Source of the DNA: Candidatus Methanoperedens nitratireducens
GTDB taxonomy: Archaea; Halobacteriota; Methanosarcinia; Methanosarcinales; Methanoperedenaceae
Direction: 5' to 3'
Length of the DNA: 64,000 bases
NCBI RefSeq assembly: GCF_000685155.1
Contig: NZ_JMIY01000005.1
Span: forward strand, 108,928 to 172,927
Under the pieces are notes generated by a model that did no database searches, was not told where the DNA came from, and saw nothing but the letters and a program-made list of their open reading frames with translations. Below, in pieces: positions 1 to 8,314 of the stretch. The number at the start of each line of letters is the position of its first letter. Position 1 is the stretch's first letter. The translations under genes were made by a program, and so were the position numbers.

Positions 1-39
1 AGAGAAGCTCATCATTTAAGTCCATTTGTAAGATTGTAG

Positions 40-83
40 TATTCGTTACACTATTCACTTTTATTCGTTACACTATTCACTTT
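40..83. repeat. 22-bp tandem direct repeat, two copies
   Basis: Two perfect copies of a 22-bp unit beginning TATTCGTTACACTATTCAC lie head to tail just downstream of the truncated kinase gene. Nothing else was recognised in the first 122 bases. The repeat may mark a recombination junction where that kinase lost its 3' end; this is inference. Confidence 0.7.
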
Positions 84-122
84 TCGCAATTAAAACTTAG
101 TAATGAGGCAAAATATTAGGAG

Positions 123-1115
123 CTAAACGAATCTAAAAAAACCTGAGTAAATACCATTCTCCTTAATCCTTGCCGAAATATGGACATGCTGCACCTCTTC
201 TCCTCTGAATTTGATACCATTACTGATCAGGTTCTGGAACAGTTGAACCATCTGGGAATCATCAGCCATAACAGTGGGAAGAAAATCGTGTGTCATTGCG
301 CCGCCATTCTTCTCAATAGCCACCCTGAGGTTGGTTACTGCCTGATCAAAGACTGCTTCAAGATTAATATGCTCAAACGACTTGCCCTGCGTACCAACAC
401 GTGAATACGCCAGCAGATCCTCTATCATCCTCTGCATCCGCGCTGCTCCGTCCACGATATAGGCAATGTACTCATCAGCACTCTTATCAAGCTTGCCTTT
501 ATATCGCCTTGCCAGGATTTGTGTAAAGCCTGATATCATGCGCAGCGGCTCTTGGAGATCATGCGAGGCTACGTATGCGAATTGCTCAAGTTCGGCATTC
601 GAGCGGGCCAGGTCCTCCGTTCTCTGTGCCAGCTCAGCAGTCCGCTCCTCTACCCGCATCTCCAGCTCATCAACAAGATTTCGATAGCGTGCCTCAGATT
701 CACGTAGTTCCTCAAGAGCCCGCTTTCTTTCCCTGCGTACCTCTGCTTCATGCATCTCACGCTCGATTGCAGGAATAAGCCTCGTTAGATTTCCTTTTAT
801 GATATAGTCATGCGCGCCTGCCCTCATTGCATCTACGGCTATATCCTCGCCGATCCTCCCGGATATGATTATGAACGGCAGGTCAAGCCCGCCTCTCTGC
901 AGTACTCTCAAAGCCTCTAAGCCGCTAAAATGAGGCATGATATAATCAGCAATAATAACATCCCATGTCTTTTTTTCAAGTGCCTCTCTCATGGCTTCCG
1001 CTGTATCCACGCGCTCAAAGACCGGGTCATAGCCCCCACGGCGCAGCTCACGCACTACCAGTAGAGCATCGTTTTCTGAATCCTCGACAATTAATACACG
1101 CAGTTGCGTGCCCAT
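123..1115 (-). pseudogene. Receiver-histidine kinase, 3'-truncated
   Basis: Hybrid two-component protein of 330 residues. A receiver domain (about 1-125) has the acidic pair E11/D12, phospho-acceptor D57 and K107. A coiled-coil linker (112-180) leads into a Cph1-type dimerisation domain with H185 in SHDLQEPLRM, then the start of the ATPase domain with its N-box asparagines (about 295-299). The protein stops about 20 residues later in an unrelated tail, GIYSGFFRFV. The D-box (DNGIGI) and G-box (GTGIGLA) seen in its paralogues are missing, so it cannot bind ATP normally and should lack kinase activity. The receiver could still act as a phosphate sink. Its ATG directly follows the TAA of the upstream regulator gene, so the two are co-transcribed. 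The deletion lies next to a small tandem repeat. Confidence 0.85.
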
Positions 1116-1568
1116 TTATTTCTTCCCCGCCGGTGGCGGCGGCTCGTTCAGAACTAACCAGTACAACTCAAGTTCACGCACTGCTTCCACGAATTTGGTG
1201 AAGTCAACAGGTTTGTGAATATAGCTGTTGGCACCAAGTCTGTAGCTGCTGACCATATCCTCCTCCTCTTTAGATGAGGTGAGAACGACCACGGGAAGAA
1301 GTTTTGTTCGCTTAGCGGCACGCAGGCGCTTGAGCACCTCCAGGCCGCTTATCCTGGGCAGTTTCAGATCCAGCAGAATAACTGTCGGCATCCTGCTTAT
1401 ATCGCGGCCTGCATAGGTACCTGTGCCGAATAGATAATCCAGTGCCTCAACCCCATCTTTAGCTACGGTCACTTCGTTTGCAATTTTACTCTTCTTAAGC
1501 GCCCGCAGTGTAAGCTCAATATCATCAGGGTTGTCTTCAACCAGCAATATATCTCTGTTGTTATCCAT
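1116..1568 (-). CDS. Rcp1-type single-domain response regulator
   Basis: Stand-alone receiver protein of 150 residues with no output domain. It has the acidic pair E11/D12, phospho-acceptor D67 (ILLDLKLP), the switch Thr/Ser in VVLTSS and K119 in HKP. The extra loop between D67's strand and the preceding helix (GTGTYAGRD) and the long C-terminal helix are typical of the Rcp1 family, which serves phytochrome-type kinases such as Cph1. I chose the internal ATG because a good ribosome binding site (GGAGGG) sits just upstream; an earlier in-frame ATG would run into the preceding kinase gene. It probably accepts phosphate from the neighbouring Cph1-type kinases. Its 3' end (LYWLVLNE) is the source of decayed copies found in front of three other genes. 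Confidence 0.9.
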   Translation of the reverse strand: MDNNRDILLVEDNPDDIELTLRALKKSKIANEVTVAKDGVEALDYLFGTGTYAGRDISRMPTVILLDLKLPRISGLEVLKRLRAAKRTKLLPVVVLTSSKEEEDMVSSYRLGANSYIHKPVDFTKFVEAVRELELYWLVLNEPPPPAGKK

Positions 1569-1587
1569 CTTTATCCCTCCTCTTCTG

Positions 1588-2841
1588 TTAAAGTGTATAA
1601 TAAAATGTAGCACCCTCTCCTACCTTGCCCTGTGCCCAGACCTGCCCGCCGTGTCTTTGAATGATGCGCTTGACCGTAGCAAGCCCTATACCCGTGCCAG
1701 GAAACTCAGTCGCTGCGTGCAATCGCTGGAAAGGCGTGAAAAGTTTATCTGCATATGCCATGTCAAAACCCACACCGTTATCGCGCACGAAATATGCAGG
1801 TTTACCCTCGTGCTCTGTAATACCAAATTCTATTTTTGAAGTTTTGTTTTTTGAGGTAAATTTCCATGCATTGCCAAGCAGGTTCTCAAGCACTATCTGA
1901 AGAAGCGGGGCATCACCATTTACAACCAGTCCCGGCGCAATGATAAATTCAACCTTACGCCCGGGTTCTCTTCTCTTAAGTTCTCCTGCAATATTCTTTG
2001 CAAGAGAGCTCAGGTCAACCCTCTCACGCTTCATCTCACGTCGTGTTACGCGTGAGAGCGCAAGCAGGTCATCAATTAGCTGCGACATTCTCTGGCTGGC
2101 CGCACGCACACGCTGCAGGTAGTCTTTGCCCTGCGGATCTAACTTTTCTGAATAATCCTCCAGCAGCGCCTGGCTGAACCCATCGATACTCCGCAGCGGG
2201 GCGCGCAGGTCGTGAGAGACAGAGTAGCTGAAGGCTTCCAGTTCGCTGTTGACAGCTTTGAGTTGTGCTGTGCGCTCGATCACGCGGCGCTCAAGATCCT
2301 CATTCAGCTTTCTGATCTCTTCCTCAGCCCGCTTGTGCTCGGTCAGATCCAGGGCAACAAGATAGGTGGCAGATAACCCATTCATCTGCAGGATGTTGAT
2401 TGAGATGTATGCAGGCACAGGCGTTCCATCCCCTGCCATGAAGGTGATTTCTCCCCTGCCACTGCCTTTATCTCTGCCCTGCTGCAATAACTCCGCAAAC
2501 CTCGCTCTATCTTTTGCCGATATAAAACTCGCAATATCGGCACTCATCACTCTCTCAAGCGGTATCTTGAGCATCCTGGCAAAGCCGTGATTGCAGTAAA
2601 GAACAGTATCATCGGATGCAAGCGTAACCGCCCCCTCCCTCATTTCCTCAATAAGGGCACGGTATGGCTGCTCAGCCCCTCTTAATGTATAAACCTGCTC
2701 GCCCTGCTCCCCTGTGATTACAAGTGCATCCACCTCGCCGCTTCGGATAGCGCGCAGTGTCTCTTCAGCTTCTGCAAGCCTCTCTCGAAGTTTCTCAATT
2801 TCAAGCTTGAGTTCCTCGCATGTCCTGGCTGTTTCATTCAT
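1588..2841 (-). CDS. PAS-domain histidine kinase (divergent core)
   Basis: Soluble sensor kinase of 417 residues: N-terminal coiled coil (about 8-35), one PAS domain (58-170), second coiled coil, HisKA with H210 in SVSHDLRAPL, and a complete HATPase domain with N-box (NLLGNAWKF), D-box (DNGVGFD) and G-box (GTGIGLA). The core differs clearly from the other kinases here: HDLRAPL replaces HDLQEPL, and it resembles kinases common in bacteria. It therefore belongs to another lineage and may have been acquired separately. Its start overlaps the stop of the upstream kinase by ATGA, giving translational coupling, and the Rcp1-type regulator follows about 20 bases downstream. The C-terminus ends on the last strand of the ATPase domain with no tail. 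The ligand is unknown. Confidence 0.9.
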   Translation of the reverse strand: MNETARTCEELKLEIEKLRERLAEAEETLRAIRSGEVDALVITGEQGEQVYTLRGAEQPYRALIEEMREGAVTLASDDTVLYCNHGFARMLKIPLERVMSADIASFISAKDRARFAELLQQGRDKGSGRGEITFMAGDGTPVPAYISINILQMNGLSATYLVALDLTEHKRAEEEIRKLNEDLERRVIERTAQLKAVNSELEAFSYSVSHDLRAPLRSIDGFSQALLEDYSEKLDPQGKDYLQRVRAASQRMSQLIDDLLALSRVTRREMKRERVDLSSLAKNIAGELKRREPGRKVEFIIAPGLVVNGDAPLLQIVLENLLGNAWKFTSKNKTSKIEFGITEHEGKPAYFVRDNGVGFDMAYADKLFTPFQRLHAATEFPGTGIGLATVKRIIQRHGGQVWAQGKVGEGATFYYTL

Positions 2842-4979
2842 AATATCACCCCGCTCTTCTCTCTTTCCGGTATTGTGAAATAGAATGTCGAACCTTTACC
2901 GGGTTCAGATTCTGCCCATATCCTTCCTCCGTGGCGCTCAACGATCCTCCTGCATATCGCAAGACCTACGCCTGTGCCTGGGTATTTTGCTACATGCTCT
3001 CGCTGGAATATCTTGAAAAGCTGCCCCATGAACTCGGGAGATATGCCTATACTGTTGTCCTGCACAGAGAACACCCATTCATTTCCCTTTTTCTCAGCCG
3101 AGATGTGAATACGCGGTGGCTCCTCTTTTCTGAACTTGATGGCGTTGCTGATTAAATGCTGGAGTAACTCAACCATCTGAGAAGCATCAGCCAGTACGGT
3201 AGGCAGAGGGTCATGGGTAACTACAGCTCCGTTCTCTTCAATAGCTACCTTAAGATTGGCAATTGCCTGTTCAAATACAGCCTCTAAGTCAGCAGGCTCA
3301 AATGGTTTACCCCGCGTACCAATCTGCGAATACTCCAGAAGATCCTCGATCATCTGCTGCATCTGTTTGGCCCCATTCACGATATAGGCTATGAACTCAT
3401 CAGCATCCTTATCCAGCCTGCCTTTGTAGCGTCGCTCAAGAAGCTGGGTGAATATAGATATCATGCGCAGCGGTTCCTGAAGGTCGTGGGCTGCGATATA
3501 TGCGAACTGCTCTAGTTCAGCATTCAAGCGGGCTAATTCCTCTGTTCTTTGTTTCAGTTCTTCCTCGGCATGCCTGTGCTCGGTAATTTCGCGTTGAACC
3601 GACTCAAACAGGTTGGCGTTCTGTATCGCCAGTGATACTGATGCCGACAGCTTCTCTGCAAAGTCAATCTCGGGTCGGCTAAATGTCGGTTTTACTGAGA
3701 GGTAAGTAAAATACAAAATGCCGATTACCTCATCCCTCATCAGAAGCGGGATACCCAGTACCGAGCGTACACCATATTCTTTGAGTAGCCAGTGTCTGAA
3801 TCTTTCATCACCGAGAAGGTCTTTGATAACGATTGGTTTTTTAGTATTCTCAATGATGTCAGAGATTGCGGCCTGTTCTCCACTAAAAATTACTCCGATT
3901 ACTTCCTGCGGTAGCCCGTATGCATACTCTACTACCCAGTGACCATTCTTGCATAGCGTTATATTGCAGGCATCACTGCCTGTAGCTTTAGCAGCTTCAA
4001 CTACGGTTTTTTGCATTATTTCATTAAAATCAAGTGTAGAGTTTATAATGAAGTTGATGTCGTTGAGTTTTTTACTTAGCTCCTCTGTCCGCCTGCGCTC
4101 TGTGATATCGCGAGATATACCCAGCACGGATTCAATCGAGCCATCTTTTGCGAACTCAGGTACAATATGGGATTCAAAGTATGCTTTTCCGCCTGCTGTT
4201 GTAAAATCGAATTCAATGATTTTCTCCTTTCCAGTCTTAAAAACAGTTTGTAATGCATTATCCCACAATGTAACGAGGTTCTCTGGCATCCCTAATTCTC
4301 TATTCGTCTTCCCGATGAATGAATTGCATGGAATACCCGTTATGCGTTCAATTACCTGGTTTACGTAGATATGGCGCAGCTTTTTATCAAAACGTGCAAT
4401 AATATCAGGGGCATTCTCAGCCAGTGCACTGAATTCCTGTTCACGGCGATATAGAGCTTCCTCAGCCCGCTTGTGCCCTTGTATCTCAGCCTGTAGAGCT
4501 TCATTAACTTTTGCCAGTTCTGCAGTTCGTTCCTTAACCCGTAACTCTAACTCATCGTATGCTCTGCGCAATGTCTCCTCAGCCAGCTTTCTTTCCCTTC
4601 GCATCTCTGCCTCACACATCTCACGCTGAATTGCAGGTACAAGCCTCGTTAAATTGTCTTTCATGATATAGTCATGCGCGCCTGCCCTCATGGCTTCTAC
4701 AGCCACATCCTCTCTGATCTTTCCAGATACAATTATGAACGGCAGGTCAAGTCCGCTTTTCTGCAAAAGCCCAAGTGCCTCCAAGCCACTAAAATGAGGC
4801 ATGACATAATCAGAAATAATAACATCCCACGTCTTTTCTTCAAGTGCCTCGCTCATGGCCTCCGCTGTATCCACGCGCTCAAAGACCGGGTCATAGCAGC
4901 CGCGGCTCAGTTCGCGCACTACCAGCAGGGCATCGTCTTTTGAATCCTCGACAATTAATACGCGCAGTAAAGTACCCAT
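2838..4979 (-). CDS. Hybrid kinase: receiver-PAS-GAF-HisKA-HATPase
   Basis: Cytoplasmic hybrid kinase of 713 residues. An N-terminal receiver (1-125, D57 in IISDYVMP) is followed by a coiled coil, a PAS domain (about 185-300), a GAF domain (about 320-465) and the shared Cph1-type core with His in AAHDLQEPLRM near residue 510. The ATPase boxes are complete, including DNSIGI (Ser replaces the usual Gly) and GTGVGLA. Receiver-first architecture suggests that it receives phosphate from another kinase or from its own transmitter. The ATG immediately follows a TAA that ends a decayed response-regulator tail. No transmembrane segment is seen. The PAS and GAF ligands cannot be read from the sequence. 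Confidence 0.92.
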   Translation of the reverse strand: MGTLLRVLIVEDSKDDALLVVRELSRGCYDPVFERVDTAEAMSEALEEKTWDVIISDYVMPHFSGLEALGLLQKSGLDLPFIIVSGKIREDVAVEAMRAGAHDYIMKDNLTRLVPAIQREMCEAEMRRERKLAEETLRRAYDELELRVKERTAELAKVNEALQAEIQGHKRAEEALYRREQEFSALAENAPDIIARFDKKLRHIYVNQVIERITGIPCNSFIGKTNRELGMPENLVTLWDNALQTVFKTGKEKIIEFDFTTAGGKAYFESHIVPEFAKDGSIESVLGISRDITERRRTEELSKKLNDINFIINSTLDFNEIMQKTVVEAAKATGSDACNITLCKNGHWVVEYAYGLPQEVIGVIFSGEQAAISDIIENTKKPIVIKDLLGDERFRHWLLKEYGVRSVLGIPLLMRDEVIGILYFTYLSVKPTFSRPEIDFAEKLSASVSLAIQNANLFESVQREITEHRHAEEELKQRTEELARLNAELEQFAYIAAHDLQEPLRMISIFTQLLERRYKGRLDKDADEFIAYIVNGAKQMQQMIEDLLEYSQIGTRGKPFEPADLEAVFEQAIANLKVAIEENGAVVTHDPLPTVLADASQMVELLQHLISNAIKFRKEEPPRIHISAEKKGNEWVFSVQDNSIGISPEFMGQLFKIFQREHVAKYPGTGVGLAICRRIVERHGGRIWAESEPGKGSTFYFTIPEREKSGVIL

Positions 4980-5060
4980 TTAATTTTTCCTCGTTATCGG
5001 TGGAGCTTGTTCAAAACTAGCTCGTTCAAAACTAACCAGTACAGCCCTGATTCTCACAGC
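4980..5060 (-). pseudogene. Vestigial 3' tail of an Rcp1-type response regulator
   Basis: Read on the minus strand, the spacer before the hybrid kinase encodes LYWLVLNE, an eight-residue match to the C-terminus of the intact regulator at 1116-1568. About 23 bases match with one mismatch. The LVLN segment is then duplicated and followed by stops. The stop-to-ATG junction (TAA then ATG) is also preserved. This is a remnant of a deleted regulator gene, not a functional CDS. Confidence 0.75.
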
Positions 5061-5096
5061 TTTTACGATTTACTTTCTAATATGATTTGGGAACTA

Positions 5097-7547
5097 TTAA
5101 CTCTTTTGTAGTTCACCTCTTCCCACTGGTATCGTAAAATAGAATGTCGAACCTCTGCCTTGTACAGATTCAGCCCATATCCTGCCGCTATGGCGCTCCA
5201 CAATCTTCTTGCAGGTCGCAAGACCTATGCCTGTGCCAGAATATTCGCTTGTTGCATGCTCACGCTGGAATAGCTGGAAGAGATCGTCCATAAATTCAGG
5301 AGATATGCCTATTCCGTTATCCTGCACAGAGAAGAGCCATTCACCTTTCTCTCTCTTGAATGAGATGTGAACACATGGCGGTTCTTCTCTTTTTCTGAAT
5401 TTGATGGCGTTACTTATCAGGTTCTGGAGCAATTGAGCTATCTGAGTAGGATCAGCCATTACAGTGGGCAGGGGATCGTGGGTTACTACAGCACCATTCT
5501 CCTCAATAGCAATCTTAAGATTTACCATTGCCTGACTAAAGACATCTTCTAAGTTAGTAGGCTCAAATGGTTTGCCACGCGTACCAACACGTGAATAAGC
5601 CAGCAGATCTTCTATCATGCGCTGCATACGTGTTGCTCCGTCCACTATGTAGTCAATGAACTCATCTGCACTTTTATCCAGTTTGCCTTTATAGCGCCTT
5701 GCCAGGATCTGGGTAAAGCCCGATACCATGCGCAGCGGCTCCTGAAGGTCATGTGAAGCTATGTATGCGAATTGCTCAAGTTCGGCATTGGAGCGTGCCA
5801 GCTCTGCAGTTCGTTCCTGAACACGTATCTCCAGTTCATCATACGCCCTGCGTAATGCTTCTTCAGCCTGCTTGCGCTGTGTGATCTCAGCCTGCAGTGC
5901 TTCATTGGTGGCTACCAGTTCTGTTGTCCGTTCCTGAACACGTAGTTCTAACTCATCGTGCGCTTTACGCAGCGCCTCCTCAGCCTGTTTTCGCTCGGTG
6001 ATATCTTGCCAGTAAACTGAGATTCCTTCTGCGGACGGAAAAACGCTAAACCCATGCCATTCTGCGGGGTTGCGGATGCTTTGCATTTCAAAACGCTTAA
6101 CTTCTCCTTTTAGTTTTGCCTCGCGAAGATTCTTTTCAAACGCGGTGCCAATAACATGAGGAAAGCGCTTCCAAAAGTTTTGTCCAATTAAATCTTTGGG
6201 CTCAAGGCCAACTTTGGCTGCTGAGAGCTTATTAAGATAGGTGTAGTTCCAATCATTATCTAAGGCAAAAAAGCCATCATTAATGCTTTCAAGAATATCA
6301 GTTATCCTCTTGTTGCTTTTAATTAGTTCTTCTTCCGTCCGCTTGCGTTCGGTAATATCTCTTATTATCACCATTCTCAGCCGACCGCTCGGAGTGTCTC
6401 CTACCGACACCGATAGCTCAGCGGTAAATGTTTCTCCATTCTTCCTTCGTAGTTCCAGCTCAACCTGGTTCTTGTCTGCCATGTCATTATTAATATCATT
6501 CGAATAGTCTAACTGGATCATCAACGAGTCCGCTTGTTCGTCAGCAGCTACCAGACTGGCAAAAGAAGAACCAATTGCTTCATTTTGGCTGTAACCGAAT
6601 AGTCTTTCTGCAGCGGGGCTCCAAACCAGAACGTTGCCCTCATCATCAATTGATATTATTGCATCTCTGGCCATGTTCACAAGCATCCTGTAGCTTATCG
6701 CAGGCTCCCGCCAAATATTGCCCAGTTTTTGGGCGAGTCCCATTCCTTTAGCCCGTGCTTCTTTGAGTACAGATACTGCAGCCACGAGGAAATAAGCACT
6801 ACCCAGATACTGTGCAATTCTGCCCAACCAGTTTAAGGGGTCTCCTGGTGTGGCAAGGGGAGCAAGTGTTAAGCCAACAGCGATAATTGCCAGACCCAGA
6901 GAATACCAGTAAATAAAACTCTCTTTGGAAAAATAATATAATCTCGCGTAGAGCGAGGCTGAGGTAAAGAAGAGAATGAGGTACACTGTTATGATAACCC
7001 ATCGGGTAGGTGTGTATCCCTCTGCGGCCACGAAAAACAGTGGGAAAAATCCCCTAATTGCGGCCAAGGAAAGAATAATAAAAAATATTGCAATACCAGA
7101 ATAAAAAAGTATTGCAATTGATTGTCTGGGAAATCTCTTCAAGGAATGTCGGGCAGGATACTTTTTGGTACTTTGGGTCGTACCTAATAGATGTAATACC
7201 GCTGCAAGCAGAGCCCCTATGCTAAATATCGTCACAGCCACATTGGGGCTGTCCGAGAACATCCATCCGGCAAGCAACGCTGAAATGCCAAGGGCCAAAG
7301 CACCTCCACCCAGGAGAAGGGCCTGGCGTTTAGCTCCGAATACGTAGGCTAATGCCGCGATGAATGCTATAGTGAAGCCACCGCCACCAATGAAGATAGT
7401 ATTGAGTATCGGTAACAGCAAATAAGGTTCGTAAATCGTCCGTATATCAATAATATAGATAATTACGGCTGTAGCTATAATTAACAGAATCGGGATAAAG
7501 CTAAAGCGTTTCAACAGACTAAATGTAAATCGTGTTTTTATTCTCAT
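5097..7547 (-). CDS. Membrane-bound PAS-PAS histidine kinase
   Basis: Sensor kinase of 816 residues. The first ~265 residues hold about seven hydrophobic helices with short loops, a membrane sensor module with no large extracellular domain. Two PAS domains follow (about 290-405 and 415-525), then a coiled coil built of two near-identical copies of a DELE(L/I)RVQERT linker unit, then the Cph1-type core with His in ASHDLQEPLRM and intact N, DNGIGI and GTGIGLA boxes. The membrane part probably senses a membrane or redox state; this is inference. Its start overlaps the end of the upstream chimeric receiver gene by 29 bases. The 3' region and downstream spacer are a close copy of those at 12.2-12.5 kb, a sign of segmental duplication. 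Confidence 0.9.
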   Translation of the reverse strand: MRIKTRFTFSLLKRFSFIPILLIIATAVIIYIIDIRTIYEPYLLLPILNTIFIGGGGFTIAFIAALAYVFGAKRQALLLGGGALALGISALLAGWMFSDSPNVAVTIFSIGALLAAVLHLLGTTQSTKKYPARHSLKRFPRQSIAILFYSGIAIFFIILSLAAIRGFFPLFFVAAEGYTPTRWVIITVYLILFFTSASLYARLYYFSKESFIYWYSLGLAIIAVGLTLAPLATPGDPLNWLGRIAQYLGSAYFLVAAVSVLKEARAKGMGLAQKLGNIWREPAISYRMLVNMARDAIISIDDEGNVLVWSPAAERLFGYSQNEAIGSSFASLVAADEQADSLMIQLDYSNDINNDMADKNQVELELRRKNGETFTAELSVSVGDTPSGRLRMVIIRDITERKRTEEELIKSNKRITDILESINDGFFALDNDWNYTYLNKLSAAKVGLEPKDLIGQNFWKRFPHVIGTAFEKNLREAKLKGEVKRFEMQSIRNPAEWHGFSVFPSAEGISVYWQDITERKQAEEALRKAHDELELRVQERTTELVATNEALQAEITQRKQAEEALRRAYDELEIRVQERTAELARSNAELEQFAYIASHDLQEPLRMVSGFTQILARRYKGKLDKSADEFIDYIVDGATRMQRMIEDLLAYSRVGTRGKPFEPTNLEDVFSQAMVNLKIAIEENGAVVTHDPLPTVMADPTQIAQLLQNLISNAIKFRKREEPPCVHISFKREKGEWLFSVQDNGIGISPEFMDDLFQLFQREHATSEYSGTGIGLATCKKIVERHSGRIWAESVQGRGSTFYFTIPVGRGELQKS

Positions 7548-7842
7548 GGTTTTGACGTATAATATTCACTGCCTCAGGCTTTATCGCTTTAAGACCATCC
7601 CTGTATATGTAGCTAAAGAAATTCGGCATCTGCTTTTCACTGGTAAGGTTATTTCTTATCATCCAACGTAATAGAGAATTTTTTACATCCCACGTCTTTT
7701 CTTCAAGTGCCTCGCTCATGGCCTCTGCTGTATCCACGCGCTCAAAGACCGGGTCATAGCAGCCGTGGCGCAGTTCGTGCACTACCAGCAGGGCATCGTC
7801 TTTTGAATCCTCGACAATTAATACGCGCAGCGGAGTACCCAT
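7519..7842 (-). pseudogene. Truncated receiver domain with foreign C-terminus
   Basis: Residues 1-53 are almost identical to the receiver domains that start the hybrid kinases, ending at KTWDV, which is four residues before the expected phospho-acceptor aspartate. The remaining ~54 residues (beginning KNSLLRWMIRNN) are unrelated to a receiver and not recognised. The acceptor Asp and the conserved Lys are absent, so it cannot be a working receiver. It looks like a recombination product that joined a hybrid-kinase 5' end to other DNA. The overlap with the next kinase start could still make it a translational leader for that gene. Confidence 0.7.
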
Positions 7843-7902
7843 CTAATCACTCCTCATTAGCGGTAGCGGCTCATTCAAAACCAATATTCTTTCAACATCT
7901 CC
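7843..7902 (-). pseudogene. Second vestigial response-regulator tail
   Basis: On the minus strand the spacer before the chimeric receiver reads LVLNEP in frame with a TAG that directly precedes the ATG, matching the C-terminus of the intact Rcp1-type regulator (LVLNEPPPP). It is a shorter and more diverged copy than the one before the hybrid kinase at 2838-4979. Confidence 0.6.
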
Positions 7903-7910
7903 TAATAAAT

Positions 7911-8246
7911 TTACTCTTTTTTAAGCGGGCGCAGGTCAAGCCCCACAAGAACACGCTCGGTTTGGGAGAGGTCCCCGATTGTTTTTTTCAAAGGCTCAGG
8001 AAGCTTCCGTATTACCGTCGGAGTGGCAAGTATCTGATGATCCCTGGCAATTTGTGGGTTTTTCAGCAGGTCGATCACTTCAATCCTGTATTTTCCAGCC
8101 AGGTGCTCTTCACATATTCTCTTAAGGTTGGCAAGGGCTGCATCTGATCTGGCTGTTTGCCCGGCAATATACAGCCGCAGTTCCCATACCTCAGGCTCCG
8201 TCTCCTGTATTTCAGATTCCTGTTGTGGCTCTTTTATATTGTTCAT
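7911..8246 (-). CDS. kaiB: KaiB circadian clock protein homologue
   Basis: Thioredoxin-like KaiB-fold protein of 111 residues. After a ~20-residue acidic N-terminal extension, the core follows the KaiB pattern closely: LRLYIAGQT, then [25 protein letters not shown] and [18 protein letters not shown]. In cyanobacteria the fold-switched form of KaiB binds the phosphorylated KaiC hexamer. Here it lies 68 bases downstream of kaiC on the same strand and has a TATA-like sequence and a G-rich binding site of its own. No kaiA is present. Archaeal KaiB function is not established; binding to the adjacent KaiC is the natural inference. Confidence 0.93.
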   Translation of the reverse strand: MNNIKEPQQESEIQETEPEVWELRLYIAGQTARSDAALANLKRICEEHLAGKYRIEVIDLLKNPQIARDHQILATPTVIRKLPEPLKKTIGDLSQTERVLVGLDLRPLKKE

Positions 8247-8274
8247 TCTAACCCCCCCACTTACGTTGTTATTG

Positions 8275-8286
8275 TTTATATATATG
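8275..8286 (-). promoter_or_regulatory. TATA-box candidate for kaiB
   Basis: On the minus strand the sequence CATATATATAAA lies about 30-40 bases upstream of the kaiB ATG, in the gap after kaiC. It fits an archaeal TATA element with a very short leader and would let kaiB be transcribed separately from kaiC. Confidence 0.4.
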
Positions 8287-8314
8287 AGTCAGGGTCTTAT
8301 ATCAACATTTTTGC

